From: Marinisporobacter sp.
Lineage (GTDB): Bacteria; Bacillota; Clostridia; Peptostreptococcales; Thermotaleaceae
Assembly (NCBI GenBank): GCA_025210395.1
Contig: JAOARV010000024.1
Span: forward strand, 58,029-122,028
DNA: 64,000 nucleotides
Reading direction: 5' to 3'
The notes beneath the pieces were generated by a model, which saw nothing but the letters and a program-made list of their open reading frames with translations, did no database searches and was not told the origin of the DNA. The translations under genes were made by a program, and so were the position numbers. This document shows positions 8,747-17,936 of the stretch, in pieces. Position 1 is the first letter of the stretch; each line of letters opens with the position of its first letter.

Positions 8747-10088
8747 GATTAAAAGATATTTGATAGAAATAGAAAATACCTCTCCTCTTAAAATGGGCAA
8801 TGGAAAAGAGGGAATAGAAGGAATTACCCAATGGGAAAATAGAGCAGTCATACATGGGACAAGTATAGCTGGTGTATTTAGAGATTTTTTGATGAAGAAT
8901 AAAAAGAGTGCAGATAGGATAGATTTGATATTTCCAGAATACAAAGATTCAAAAGAGAAAAACAAAAGAATATCGCCTCTTTATTTTTATGATACCTACT
9001 CTAATGAACAGCTTAACGATAAAGATTTTATATGTAGACCCCATATAAAGATAAATAGAAAAAGAGGAACTGTAGAAGATAAACAGCTATTAAGGGAATA
9101 TCATATAAAAGAAGGGCAAAAGTTTAAACTGATATTGGAGTTAAAGGGAATACATTTAAAGGATGATGAATATAACGTTATTGATCAGTCAGTAAAGGAA
9201 TTCATCAATGCTTTAGGGGCAGGAAATATCTTATTAGGAAGTCATACCACCTTCGGATTTGGAGCATTTCGTGGAGAACAATATTTTGAAAAGGAGTACT
9301 ATTTATTTAATGAAAAGGATTTAAATGAATATTTAGAAGAATATCTGGATGAAGATAGTACTTTATATGAAAAGTTATCTCAAGGGTCTGGGAGTGGAAT
9401 AAAAATAAAGAAAGAAGATACAGACAAAATTACAATCCGATTTAAAGCCAAGTGTAAGGATGGATTGATGATTAAAGGTAAGGAAGAAAAAGAAGGATAT
9501 AAAACCTCATACCAAGAAGAGAAGGGATTTATCATTCCTTCATCTACTATAAAAGGAATTGTTAGAAGCTATAGTGAAAAAATATATGAAACCTTAGGAA
9601 AGTGTGTAGATGAGTTAGATGACGTATATGGAGTGATGCTTAAAGACCCAGATCAGGAATTAAAATCAAAGATAGAAGCAAAAAAAGGAAAGTTGATCTT
9701 TTCAGACTGTAAGATAAATTATGATGAAAAAAAAGGATTAGCTGTGTATAATAGAATCGCAATTGATAGATTTACAGGTGGAGTGAAGGATGGAAGTGTA
9801 TTTAGTGAAAAAGTAGTTATTCCAAATGAAGCTTTAGAGTTTCGTGTAACCATGCATGAAAATGCAAAAAAGGCAATCCCATTATTAATCTTGACCTTTA
9901 GAGATATGGGATTTGGCTATTTAACAATAGGTAGTGGTAACAATGTAGGGTACGGAAGACTACGGGGGGAGAGTATAGAAATTGAAGAACCTCATGGGAA
10001 AATTTATAAAGTTGACTTTAAAGATGGCGTATTAGAGGGACAGACAGAAAAATTTCAAGAGTATATAAAGCTTTTACATGAAAAGTAG
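8736..10088 (+). CDS. Double-RAMP type III effector subunit (Cas7-2x-like)
   Basis: 450 residues from ATG 8736; AAGGGAG at 8719-8725 supports ATG 8730 or 8736 rather than the open frame further upstream. Two RAMP units are visible. The first has GITQWENRAVIHGTSIAGVF and ends with the loop LLGSHTTFGFGAFRGEQ (about 166-182). The second has FIIPSSTIKGIVRS (about 266-279) and the loop TIGSGNNVGYGRLRGES (about 396-412). Two fused Cas7-type backbone subunits would contact crRNA and may cut target RNA at regular spacing. It overlaps the upstream gene by 11 nt and is followed 11 nt later by the Csx19-like gene. Confidence 0.8.
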   Translation: MTNKIKRYLIEIENTSPLKMGNGKEGIEGITQWENRAVIHGTSIAGVFRDFLMKNKKSADRIDLIFPEYKDSKEKNKRISPLYFYDTYSNEQLNDKDFICRPHIKINRKRGTVEDKQLLREYHIKEGQKFKLILELKGIHLKDDEYNVIDQSVKEFINALGAGNILLGSHTTFGFGAFRGEQYFEKEYYLFNEKDLNEYLEEYLDEDSTLYEKLSQGSGSGIKIKKEDTDKITIRFKAKCKDGLMIKGKEEKEGYKTSYQEEKGFIIPSSTIKGIVRSYSEKIYETLGKCVDELDDVYGVMLKDPDQELKSKIEAKKGKLIFSDCKINYDEKKGLAVYNRIAIDRFTGGVKDGSVFSEKVVIPNEALEFRVTMHENAKKAIPLLILTFRDMGFGYLTIGSGNNVGYGRLRGESIEIEEPHGKIYKVDFKDGVLEGQTEKFQEYIKLLHEK

Positions 10089-10099
10089 AGGGTGAGAGA

Positions 10100-10510
10100 A
10101 TGGAAAAATACTTAACGAAAGAGGACTTGTTGAAGGAAATTGAAGAGAAAAAACTTACTTATGGGTGGATACATACCTATGATGATATTTCCTTAATGCA
10201 TTTAACAGAAGGAAAATTAAAAGAGAATAAAGATAAATTGAACGATTTAATAGAAGCAAAATTTTTCAATACAGAAACAGAATTATCTGTATTGATGAAG
10301 GAAGAGGGATTTTCAGTAGTAGAATTTACTCCTAAAGGAGACCCATTTATAGAAGAACAGCAAATTATTAAAGGACACAAAGCATTAGAACACAAAAACC
10401 CACAAGAACAAAAAGAGAAAAAAGAACTATTAATCATTCATCATTATCTAGGCTATGATCAGGATGGACAAGGGTATATAAAATATACGAAGCTCCATGA
10501 TATTATTTAG
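10100..10510 (+). CDS. csx19: Csx19-like small protein of type III-D systems
   Basis: 136 residues. The central part IEAKFFNTETELSVLMKEEG and the end HHYLGYDQDGQGYIKYTKLH follow the pattern of the TIGR03984/Csx19 family as I remember it (an F..E-L segment, then Y-L-x-Y-D-x-D-G and a final L). Csx19 is a structural accessory subunit of III-D complexes and is a useful subtype marker. The gene sits between two RAMP genes in the operon, with GGTGAGAG ahead of ATG 10100. The identification rests on short motifs and context, so a profile search is needed. Confidence 0.6.
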   Translation: MEKYLTKEDLLKEIEEKKLTYGWIHTYDDISLMHLTEGKLKENKDKLNDLIEAKFFNTETELSVLMKEEGFSVVEFTPKGDPFIEEQQIIKGHKALEHKNPQEQKEKKELLIIHHYLGYDQDGQGYIKYTKLHDII

Positions 10511-10529
10511 AAAAGGGGATGAGAAATAC

Positions 10530-12566
10530 ATGGGGAAAAACAAAGAGAATGATAAAAATAACGATAAAAAAGGAGAAAGAACTACTTATGCAAAAGCACC
10601 TTATAATTTTATACCTTTTCCAGAAAAAGTAGTATATCGATATAATTCTATAGATCAAATACCGAAACATCATAAGTTTGATGAAAAGTATAAGTCAGGA
10701 TATATTGAATACACCATAGAGGTAGAAACCCCTTTATGTATAAGTGATGGCAAAGATGATTTTTTCAAAGTAAACGATACATATGCTATACCAGGGAGTA
10801 CCGTTAGGGGAAAAATACGGAGTAATGCAGAGATTTTGTCTTGTGCGTATCCAAGGATTGTGGAGGATAAAACATTTTGGTATAGGGGTGTTGCAGATCA
10901 AAGTAATCTCAGAAAAGAATATTGGGAAAATGTGAAATTAAATGATAAAAATATTAAAATAAATGATGTGGTGAAAGCAGGATATCTTTCGAAACAAGGC
11001 GAACAACTGATTATTACAAGAGCTCAAGAGGATGAAAATGGACACTCATTTAAACTGATTCATGAAAGTAAGCTAAGAAATTTTCAATCTTTTATGTCTG
11101 ATGATATGCGAAATAAAATATTTATGTATAATGAGAACGTCCAAAGTAATTTAGAAGAAAAAGATAATAAAGAGACAATTTGGGATATATTAGAACGATT
11201 AAAAGAGAAAAGAAAAAAAGCAATACAAAAGAAAGATTCAGCAAGTCAAGAACAAAAAAATAAGGGAAATAAGGAAATTAAGGATATATTAGAATATAAT
11301 AAAAATCCAAAATTCCAACCATATATTCAGAAGTTTGGATATCGATTCAATCGTGGGGAGTTAAAAGGATTATTTTTAAAAATCAATCCTAAATATGGTT
11401 ATGGGTATTTAATGAATTCAACAAATATGGGTAATAAGCAAAATCATTATTTAATATATCAAAAAAGTAATAAAGAAGAGGATCAACTCTTTGTTGAAAA
11501 TGAAGTGAAGATTCAGTATGAAACGAGTGTTAAGTATAGACATAACACGGGAAAGGATAAATTTAATTTGAATTTTGAAAGGATTAAAGAAAAACCTGTG
11601 TTCTATATATTAGATGAAAATCAACAAGTAAAAGCATTTGGTTTTACTCCTTATCTAAAGATTTCTTATAAAAATTCAATTCACAAAGGAATTAAAATAC
11701 AAAACAAAGAAGAGGGAAAAAACAAATTAGATTATGTACAAGGGTTATTTGGATTTACTAATTTTGAATGTGAAGAGCATAAAGGAAAAAAAAGAAGGAT
11801 TGCCTATAAAGGAAGAGTAAGCTTTACCAATGCAAAATATAAAAACAAAGAAATTAAGATATATCCAGTAAATAAAAATTTATTAAAGCCAAACCCCACA
11901 TCTTTTCAATTATATTTAAAGCAAGAAAGTAATAATGTAAGTGAATTAAAAACCTACAATCAGGATGATTTTGAATTGAGAGGACAGAAATTTTACTGGT
12001 TAAAAAAGAAGGAAGATAGGAGAAAAGTAGACAAAAAAGGATATACAACAACTTTGCATGTCATAGATCAAGGGAAATTTACTGGAAAAATCTATTTTGA
12101 AAATCTTTATGCGGATGAATTAGGATTACTTTTAATGGCAATTAAACCCCTTGAAGATGCAAGAGATAATTTAGGACAAGGAAAGCCTTATGGGTTTGGG
12201 AAAGTGAATTTTAATGTTATAAATATAAAAGAGCTTGATCGTAAAGAGCGATTTACAAACCTAAATATTAAAGAGAAGCAGAAGATAATCACTAAAAAGG
12301 AAATGGCTGAATACAAAGATGAATTTATAAAATACATGAAGGAAAAAGGAATTGAGGTTGATTTTGAAAAAAGTGGTAGATATAAAAATTATGCCACTAG
12401 TAAAAGAGGGATTGAGGAGCTAGAGGTTGGAAATTCACATAAGAATGAATTTGAATATATGAGAGTCGAGAAGCATATAGAACGTGAAATATTAAAAAAC
12501 GTAACAGATTATGAGCAAAAAGTTCAGCAAATGAAGATTATCAAGTTTGAAGAAGAAATTAATTAA
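10530..12566 (+). CDS. TIGR03986-family RAMP protein (Cas7-insertion-like)
   Basis: 678 residues from ATG 10530 (AAAGGGG 11 nt upstream); a longer frame to 10497 would overlap csx19. The start APYNFIPFPEKVVYRYNS and PGSTVRGKIRSNAEILS (about 88-104), and the C-terminal NLYADELGLLLMAIKPLED with LGQGKPYGFGKVNF (about 548-561) are the hallmarks of TIGR03986 RAMPs. A lysine-rich, probably helical stretch lies near residues 210-260 within the long central insertion. In III-Dv complexes the equivalent is called Cas7-insertion and sits near the crRNA 3' end. It is the last effector gene; 94 nt separate it from the membrane protein. Confidence 0.88.
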   Translation: MGKNKENDKNNDKKGERTTYAKAPYNFIPFPEKVVYRYNSIDQIPKHHKFDEKYKSGYIEYTIEVETPLCISDGKDDFFKVNDTYAIPGSTVRGKIRSNAEILSCAYPRIVEDKTFWYRGVADQSNLRKEYWENVKLNDKNIKINDVVKAGYLSKQGEQLIITRAQEDENGHSFKLIHESKLRNFQSFMSDDMRNKIFMYNENVQSNLEEKDNKETIWDILERLKEKRKKAIQKKDSASQEQKNKGNKEIKDILEYNKNPKFQPYIQKFGYRFNRGELKGLFLKINPKYGYGYLMNSTNMGNKQNHYLIYQKSNKEEDQLFVENEVKIQYETSVKYRHNTGKDKFNLNFERIKEKPVFYILDENQQVKAFGFTPYLKISYKNSIHKGIKIQNKEEGKNKLDYVQGLFGFTNFECEEHKGKKRRIAYKGRVSFTNAKYKNKEIKIYPVNKNLLKPNPTSFQLYLKQESNNVSELKTYNQDDFELRGQKFYWLKKKEDRRKVDKKGYTTTLHVIDQGKFTGKIYFENLYADELGLLLMAIKPLEDARDNLGQGKPYGFGKVNFNVINIKELDRKERFTNLNIKEKQKIITKKEMAEYKDEFIKYMKEKGIEVDFEKSGRYKNYATSKRGIEELEVGNSHKNEFEYMRVEKHIEREILKNVTDYEQKVQQMKIIKFEEEIN

Positions 12567-12660
12567 AAATCAAATAAGAAGGTGTGTATGTGTAGATTAA
12601 GGAAAAGATGGATTTGAAAAAATAGTGAAGATATTCAACAAGTGGGAAGGTGGTTTATAA

Positions 12661-13467
12661 ATGGAACAAGAGAATTGGTTTTGTAAGTGTATAAAGAAAA
12701 AAGGGTTGCTGTTCTTAGTACTATTATTAGTTGTGGTTTCTATTTATGCAGGATTTGAAATTTATAATCAAAAAAAAATAAATGAAGATTTAGAAGCGAA
12801 GATAAAAAATATCACAAAGTTAGAGTCTGTATTAAAAAATAAAGATAGTGATTTCATGGAGGAATTCTATAAATTAAGAATAGATTGGACGAATGAAAAA
12901 ATTGAGCTTGAAACAAAAAAAGGGAATGTAGATAGAGAATTATATAGAATAGTATGTATTGTAATTGCTGCTGCATTAGTAGGACCTTTATTTGGGTGGA
13001 CATACATAAAAGAGAAGATAGATAGAAGTGTAAGAGAAATAGTTGGAAATAGGATAGCTATGCTAACTGATAAAGATATCATTATAGTGAAGCAAGTTAT
13101 TGAAGCATATGAAAAAGAAATAGATTTACAGGAAAATTCGACTATAGTAGTGGTGTATACAGAAGAAAAAGAAAAGAGCAAAATACAAAAAGTTATGGAT
13201 AAATTTAAAAAAGTGGAATTTGAAAAATTTAGAGACATAAAAGAAATTAATGTTTCTGAAAAAAATTTGATTTTGTTTTGTAATATACCAAAAGACCATG
13301 ATGAAGAGGTAATAAATTTTATTAACAGTAATGAAGTGAATTGCTTTTATTTTCATGAAGATAATAAATTAGAAACACAAACAATTAGAGATACAAGGAA
13401 ACCTAAATTTGCTAATACAGTAAATACTTTATATGTACGTATTATAGAATCTTTAAAAATGGTTTGA
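12661..13467 (+). CDS. Two-pass membrane protein of unknown function following the type III operon
   Basis: 268 residues. TM1 is about 15-32 (GLLFLVLLLVVVSIYAGF), then a charged, probably coiled-coil segment 38-93, then TM2 about 96-114 (IVCIVIAAALVGPLFGW). With a lysine-rich N-terminus inside, the 38-93 segment would lie outside and residues 115-268 in the cytoplasm. That domain alternates strands and helices (STIVVVYTEE; KNLILFCNI; NCFYFHEDN) and ends PKFANTVNTLYVRIIESL, suggesting a small Rossmann-like fold. GGGAAGGTGG precedes ATG 12661. I do not recognise a named family. Its place after a Cas10 operon makes a signal-activated membrane effector possible, but this is speculation. Confidence 0.7.
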   Translation: MEQENWFCKCIKKKGLLFLVLLLVVVSIYAGFEIYNQKKINEDLEAKIKNITKLESVLKNKDSDFMEEFYKLRIDWTNEKIELETKKGNVDRELYRIVCIVIAAALVGPLFGWTYIKEKIDRSVREIVGNRIAMLTDKDIIIVKQVIEAYEKEIDLQENSTIVVVYTEEKEKSKIQKVMDKFKKVEFEKFRDIKEINVSEKNLILFCNIPKDHDEEVINFINSNEVNCFYFHEDNKLETQTIRDTRKPKFANTVNTLYVRIIESLKMV

Positions 13468-13804
13468 TTTATCAATGGATTTTAACTTTGATCAATTTTG
13501 AAATTTAAATAAACTGTGTAAACTATTGACTTATGATTAAAATTGATTGCTTAGAAGTAACAATATATTTTTAATATTAAAAAAGTAAATATTAATATGG
13601 TAGCGTTGGATAAATACGGTTAATCGTAGTATTTTATAAAAAATCATTGGAAAAGTAAGTTTTAATTACAAGATGAGCAAGTGTTGGAAATTACTTGCTT
13701 GTCTTGTGGTGATTAAAGCAGATACATAGTTTAAATGAGAATTATAAATTCTAAAATAATAATTATTATGTAGATTATTATTTAGACGACTTAGTATGCG
13801 GATA
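13468..13804. other. AT-rich intergenic stretch with a long imperfect hairpin at 13660-13718
   Basis: No gene is supported between the membrane protein and leader 2. The arms at 13660-13682 (TTTAATTACAAGATGAGCAA...) and 13693-13718 (ACTTGCTTGTCTTGTGGTGA...) pair over more than 15 bases with a few mismatches and a bulge, around a 10-nt loop. There is no following T tract, so it is not an obvious terminator. It could be a folded RNA or a decayed mobile-element end. Confidence 0.5.
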
Positions 13805-14091
13805 GATTGATCAAACTGGAAATATATGATAAACTCATAGAAGAAAGATATTGTATTAAAAAAGGGAATACTAAAGAAAGAGAGGATCTTCATAAAAGAT
13901 TTGTTCCTACAAAATTATTGGCATATGAAGAAACCAACCGCTCTAATCAAGTAAAATCAATAACTAGAAGGTGCTGTTAATGGTCAAAAAACAAAGGCAA
14001 TTACACGACAGCAGTATATTTTTTGCAAAAAAAGAGCCAATCAAAAACATCAAAAAATCTAGCTTTTGCAAGCTCTGTAGTCAATATAGCT
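13805..14091 (+). promoter_or_regulatory. CRISPR leader 2 (copy of leader 1)
   Basis: Aligned end to end with 2082-2367. The 117 nt from 13980 to 14096 differ from leader 1 at only 7 positions. In this copy the upstream half is an open frame from TTG 13807 to TAA 13980 (57 codons, no ribosome binding site), whose stop overlaps the ATG of the 38-codon frame at 13980-14096. In copy 1 the upstream frame is broken by indels. I see the frames as relics or chance, and the region as the working leader. Confidence 0.85.
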
Positions 14092-14858
14092 ATTGAAGAG
14101 GATAATCCATTAAAACAAGGATTGAAACCCTCACTATTTTTTCTCTCTTCAATTTCTTTTTTTGATTGAAGAGGATAATCCATTAAAACAAGGATTGAAA
14201 CGTCCTGGTCATGAAACTCAAATTCATCATCCCCTTGTGATTGAAGAGGATAATCCATTAAAACAAGGATTGAAACGCATTAGTAGAAAAAATGACTGGA
14301 AAGTAGGTGCTCTAATTGAAGAGGATAATCCATTAAAACAAGGATTGAAACATCAACCAACCCCTCTTTATATTGCTGAATTAATTTGATTGAAGAGGAT
14401 AATCCATTAAAACAAGGATTGAAACTCATTAATTGCTTTTGTAAAAGTGGTTTTAATTGTGTATTGAAGAGGATAATCCATTAAAACAAGGATTGAAACT
14501 TGCTGATGCTAAAATTGGTGAAATTAGTGGGCTAGCATTGAAGAGGATAATCCATTAAAACAAGGATTGAAACATGCATCTATAAATCCTTGAAACTCTC
14601 TTTTGCAATATTGAAGAGGATAATCCATTAAAACAAGGATTGAAACTTTTTAGTAGTACCCTTTCATTTTCAATCTTTCATTATTGAAGAGGATAATCCA
14701 TTAAAACAAGGATTGAAACATATTTTCTTTTGTATCTTCTGTACAATTTACAGCTATTGAAGAGGATAATCCATTAAAACAAGGATTGAAACACCTTATT
14801 TCTTCTCCTTCTATTCCCATCTTCGCTTTATTGAAGAGGATAATCCATTAAAACAAGG
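14092..14858 (+). CRISPR. CRISPR array 2: 10 intact repeats plus a truncated last repeat, 10 spacers
   Basis: Repeat starts: 14092, 14165, 14240, 14315, 14389, 14463, 14537, 14610, 14683, 14756; the eleventh (14830-14858) is cut after 29 nt and joined directly to the Rpn pseudogene leader. The repeat is identical to that of array 1, so both arrays should share Cas6 and Cas1-Cas2. Spacers are 36-38 nt and none is shared with array 1. Transcription is on the + strand. No spacer match elsewhere in the window was noticed by eye. Confidence 0.99.
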
Positions 14859-14884
14859 TCGGTTAAAATGAGGAGAGAAAACTC

Positions 14885-15195
14885 ATGTGCAGACTCAACC
14901 CAAAAGTAGATTTTGCATTTGAAAAATTATTTGGAAGTGAAGAAAATAAAGATATACTTATGTCTTTTATCAAGGCAGTAGATGAAAAAGGCATAGGGTA
15001 TGATGTGGAAAAGCAGAACATCGAACAGCTAAAATGAAGGGGCTAGAGCAAGGACGAGAAGAAGGTCGAGAAGAAGGACAATACTTAAAAGCAGTAAATA
15101 TAGCTAAAAATTTATTAGATGTATTAGATATAGAGACTATAGCCATGAAAACAGGTTTAAGTGTGGAAGAAATTAAGTGTTTCAAAAAGGAATAG
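14885..15195 (+). pseudogene. Internally deleted copy of the Rpn nuclease gene
   Basis: Begins exactly like the gene at 3633 (CRLNPKVDFAFEKLFGSEEN) but carries two deletions relative to it. The first removes ~99 nt (in frame) at an ATCAA microhomology; the second removes ~450 nt at a short GAAA/AAGCAG overlap and shifts the frame, giving a stop after 50 codons at 15035-15037. The C-terminal part (GLEQGREEG..., LLDVLDIETIAMKT) stays open in the other frame to TAG 15193-15195. The nuclease core is lost, so no activity is expected. Confidence 0.9.
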
Positions 15196-15221
15196 GATGA
15201 AAGTAGCGTATAAAATTTAAG

Positions 15222-15261
15222 AAAAGCTATCAAGGTGAAGATCACTTTGGTAGCTTTTTAG
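15222..15261. terminator. Bidirectional terminator, copy of the one at 4571
   Basis: GAAAAGCTATCAA pairs with TTGGTAGCTTTTT. It marks the right end of the duplicated cassette and probably also ends the converging minus-strand chemoreceptor gene at 15280. Confidence 0.75.
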
Positions 15262-15279
15262 CTTATTATAAGGGAAAAA

Positions 15280-16962
15280 TTAAATTTTAAATCGACTTAC
15301 TTCTTCTTTTAATTTACCAGCTATTTCTTCTAAATGAGTTGCCATAGAAGATATTTCTTGGATGGTGGCGGTTTGTTCTTCAATGTTGGAATTTACTTCC
15401 TCTGTAGAAGCAGCTGCTTGTTGAGAGATTGAAGATATATTTTCTATTGAGTGAAATACAGATGCTTGATCATGATCAATGGTTGCTATATTTTGTATGA
15501 GGTTTTCTATTTGATAAATATTTATTTTAGCTGTTTTGAGGATGGATTCAAAAGCATGGGCTGTTTCAATAGAAGCTTTAGAAGTAGCATCAACCATTGT
15601 ATTTGTAATACTCATATTTTCACTAGCATTTTTTATATCAGATTGCATTTCAGATATGATTTTGTGAATATCTTTAGTGGCAGTGTCTGTTTGTTCGGCT
15701 AGTTTTCTGATTTCATCTGCTACTACGGCAAAGCCTCGCCCTGATTCTCCAGCTCGTGCAGCTTCTATGGAGGCATTTAAGGCTAAAAGATTTGTTTGTG
15801 TAGCGATTTCTTTGATGGTATCAACAATATTCCCTACTAAATGAGATTTATCGGATAATGTATTTACATTATCATCTACTTTTTTGGAAATATTTAATGT
15901 ATCGTTAATTTTATTTTTCAAGCTATTAATGGATTGGATACCATTCTTGCTGGCAATACCAGTTTTATCTAGATTTTCTTTTACAACCTGGGAATTGGTT
16001 GAAGTATGATTGATGACTTTTTCAAGACTTGATAAATTTTCTATTCCTATTGTTGATTCTTTTGCTTGAATCGTTGCTCCTTGTGCTAAGTCATTTGTAG
16101 CTTTTGCTACTTCATTGAGGGCAATGGCTGTTTCTTGAGTAGCTGTAGAAAGCTTTTCTGAAGAACTATAAGTTTTTTCAGAATGTTGATGAATAGATTG
16201 AATCATTTTTCTAAGAGCTATTCTCATATCTAAAATACCATTTGACATAATGCCTATTTCGTCATTGAAGTTTCGCAATGTATTATATGATTCTTCATGA
16301 GATAGATCTAAATTTGCAGTAGCGTGTACTAAATTTGATAACTTTGATAGAGGATTTAGTAATTTATTTATTGCAATAGACAATCCAAGACTTATTAGAA
16401 TGAAAGAGGTTATAGATAAAATAATTACTCTTTGTAGTACAATATTTATTGTTTTTTCAATACCATAAATGGGGATACCTATATCTAAAGCGCCTACATG
16501 TTCTCCATTTATATAAAGAGGAACCATTATATCGTAGGTCCAAACTTTTTGAACATCCGCATAGAATTTAGAAGTTTTGATATTTCCATTGACTGCACCA
16601 TCCTTTGTATAAGGATCATCTGCATAGACTTTACCAAGCTTTTGTTGATCACTATGAGCAATGGCTGTAACTTTTTTATCGATAATTACTGCATAAGCAA
16701 TATTATTTTGGCTGGCTTTTTGTTCAACAATTTTTTGCATGATTTTTTGAGCATTGATCTGTTCGTGCTTGACTCCATACTCTATTTGGTTTTCTATTTC
16801 TTGAGTGAGTTCAATACCTTTTTCAAGAAGTGTTTTTTCCATGTTTGTTTTTACTGTATGTAATATAAGTGCTGTTAGACATATGATGATAAGAGAAAAT
16901 AGGGATAATGAAATAATGATAATTTTAGATTTTAAAGAGTTTAATTTTAGATATTTTTTCAT
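15280..16962 (-). CDS. Methyl-accepting chemotaxis protein 1
   Basis: 560 residues from the ATG at 16962, set by AAGGAGG 6 nt upstream on the minus strand. TM1 about 14-34, an extracellular single-Cache-like sensor 35-175 ([32 protein letters not shown]), TM2 about 182-202, HAMP, then a cytoplasmic coiled coil whose tip is [20 protein letters not shown], the CheA/CheW contact. Ends SRFKI. It senses a small ligand outside the cell and steers flagellar rotation through CheA; the ligand cannot be read from sequence. No chemotaxis operon lies nearby. Confidence 0.93.
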   Translation of the reverse strand: MKKYLKLNSLKSKIIIISLSLFSLIIICLTALILHTVKTNMEKTLLEKGIELTQEIENQIEYGVKHEQINAQKIMQKIVEQKASQNNIAYAVIIDKKVTAIAHSDQQKLGKVYADDPYTKDGAVNGNIKTSKFYADVQKVWTYDIMVPLYINGEHVGALDIGIPIYGIEKTINIVLQRVIILSITSFILISLGLSIAINKLLNPLSKLSNLVHATANLDLSHEESYNTLRNFNDEIGIMSNGILDMRIALRKMIQSIHQHSEKTYSSSEKLSTATQETAIALNEVAKATNDLAQGATIQAKESTIGIENLSSLEKVINHTSTNSQVVKENLDKTGIASKNGIQSINSLKNKINDTLNISKKVDDNVNTLSDKSHLVGNIVDTIKEIATQTNLLALNASIEAARAGESGRGFAVVADEIRKLAEQTDTATKDIHKIISEMQSDIKNASENMSITNTMVDATSKASIETAHAFESILKTAKINIYQIENLIQNIATIDHDQASVFHSIENISSISQQAAASTEEVNSNIEEQTATIQEISSMATHLEEIAGKLKEEVSRFKI

Positions 16963-17159
16963 GAAGTACCTCCTTATACATAAATTTACATACATCTCAA
17001 TTATACGCATAATATAAATTTACTGCAAATAGTAGAAGTTGTCTAAATAAGTAGAGAATAATAGATAGCATGTAAAAATAGGTATTAAATAGAGGATAAG
17101 AGGAAATAGAAGAATTGTATGAGGGCTACAAAGGGGAGAGAGGGACAGCATATCTGTCC

Positions 17160-17936
17160 CTAATTGATTTCATCAAATAATTTTTTATACTCTTCAATAT
17201 TTAAGGATTGGTGTCCATCACTTAAAGCCTTTTCTGGATTTGGATGTACTTCAATCATGAGTCCATTAGCACCACAAGCTAGTGCTGCTTTTGACATAGG
17301 AGCAATGAGTTCTCTAATGCCTGTTCCATGACTAGGATCAACGATGACAGGGAGTCCTGTTTCTTTTTTCATAATAGGAACAGCAGCTAAATCTAAGGTG
17401 TTTCTTGTATATGTTTCAAAGGTTCTAATGCCTCGTTCACAAAGGATAATATTTTTATTCCCATAGGCTGCTATATATTCTGCTGCCATATTCCATTCTC
17501 TGATGCTAGCACTCATACCTCTTTTTAGAAGAACAGGCTTTTTTATTGTGCCTAAAGCTTTTAATAAAGGGTAGTTGTACATATTTCTAGAACCGATTTG
17601 AATGATATCTGCATATTCTAGTACTATATCCATATTTTTTTCGTCCATGAGCTCTGTGATAATGGGAATATTTGCTGCATCTCCTGCTTCTTTTAAATAT
17701 TTTAGTCCTTCTATTTCTAGTCCTTGAAAGTCATAAGGACTTGTTCGCGGCTTAAAGACGCCTCCTCTAAGGATGTGGATACCAATTGCTTTTAGTCTTA
17801 GAGCTGTTTCTAATATTTGTTCCTTTGATTCTACAGAGCAAGGACCTGCAATGAATATGGGGGGATGATGATTTCCTATTTTTAGATCTTTTATAGAAAT
17901 GGTGATTGTCTCACCTGTTAAAACTTTTTTATTCAT
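17160..17936 (-). CDS. aroF: 3-deoxy-7-phosphoheptulonate (DAHP) synthase, type I-beta
   Basis: Joins phosphoenolpyruvate and erythrose 4-phosphate, the first step to chorismate. 258 residues from the ATG at 17936 (GGAAGG upstream). Motifs: [10 protein letters not shown] (PEP site), [32 protein letters not shown], and IVDPSHGTG. No ACT or chorismate-mutase domain is fused, so it lacks the built-in feedback domains of some homologues. It overlaps folK by 8 nt at the end of the pab-fol operon, so precursor supply for p-aminobenzoate is co-expressed with folate synthesis. A GGGACAG/CTGTCCC hairpin at 17140-17161 overlaps its stop. Confidence 0.93.
   Translation of the reverse strand: MNKKVLTGETITISIKDLKIGNHHPPIFIAGPCSVESKEQILETALRLKAIGIHILRGGVFKPRTSPYDFQGLEIEGLKYLKEAGDAANIPIITELMDEKNMDIVLEYADIIQIGSRNMYNYPLLKALGTIKKPVLLKRGMSASIREWNMAAEYIAAYGNKNIILCERGIRTFETYTRNTLDLAAVPIMKKETGLPVIVDPSHGTGIRELIAPMSKAALACGANGLMIEVHPNPEKALSDGHQSLNIEEYKKLFDEIN

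Noticed and set aside
12867..13356. Minus-strand frames inside the membrane protein gene
   Set aside because: Shadow frames of an AT-rich gene; the plus-strand frame has the better start signal and a coherent membrane topology.
13666..13893. 75-codon minus-strand frame between the membrane gene and leader 2
   Set aside because: Covers the hairpin and the leader start, low-complexity Phe/Ile/Asn content, no ribosome binding site.
14001..14389. Open frames on both strands within leader 2 and array 2
   Set aside because: They are readings of repeats and spacers with no ribosome binding site.
2405..14829. Possible self-targeting spacers against genes in this window
   Set aside because: Reading the spacers by eye I found no match to coding sequence in the window on either strand; a full alignment was not possible, so this is only a negative impression.
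17140..17161. GGGACAG/CTGTCCC hairpin as the terminator of the pab-fol-aroF operon
   Set aside because: It overlaps the aroF stop codon and has no good T run on the minus strand, so it is not listed as a terminator.
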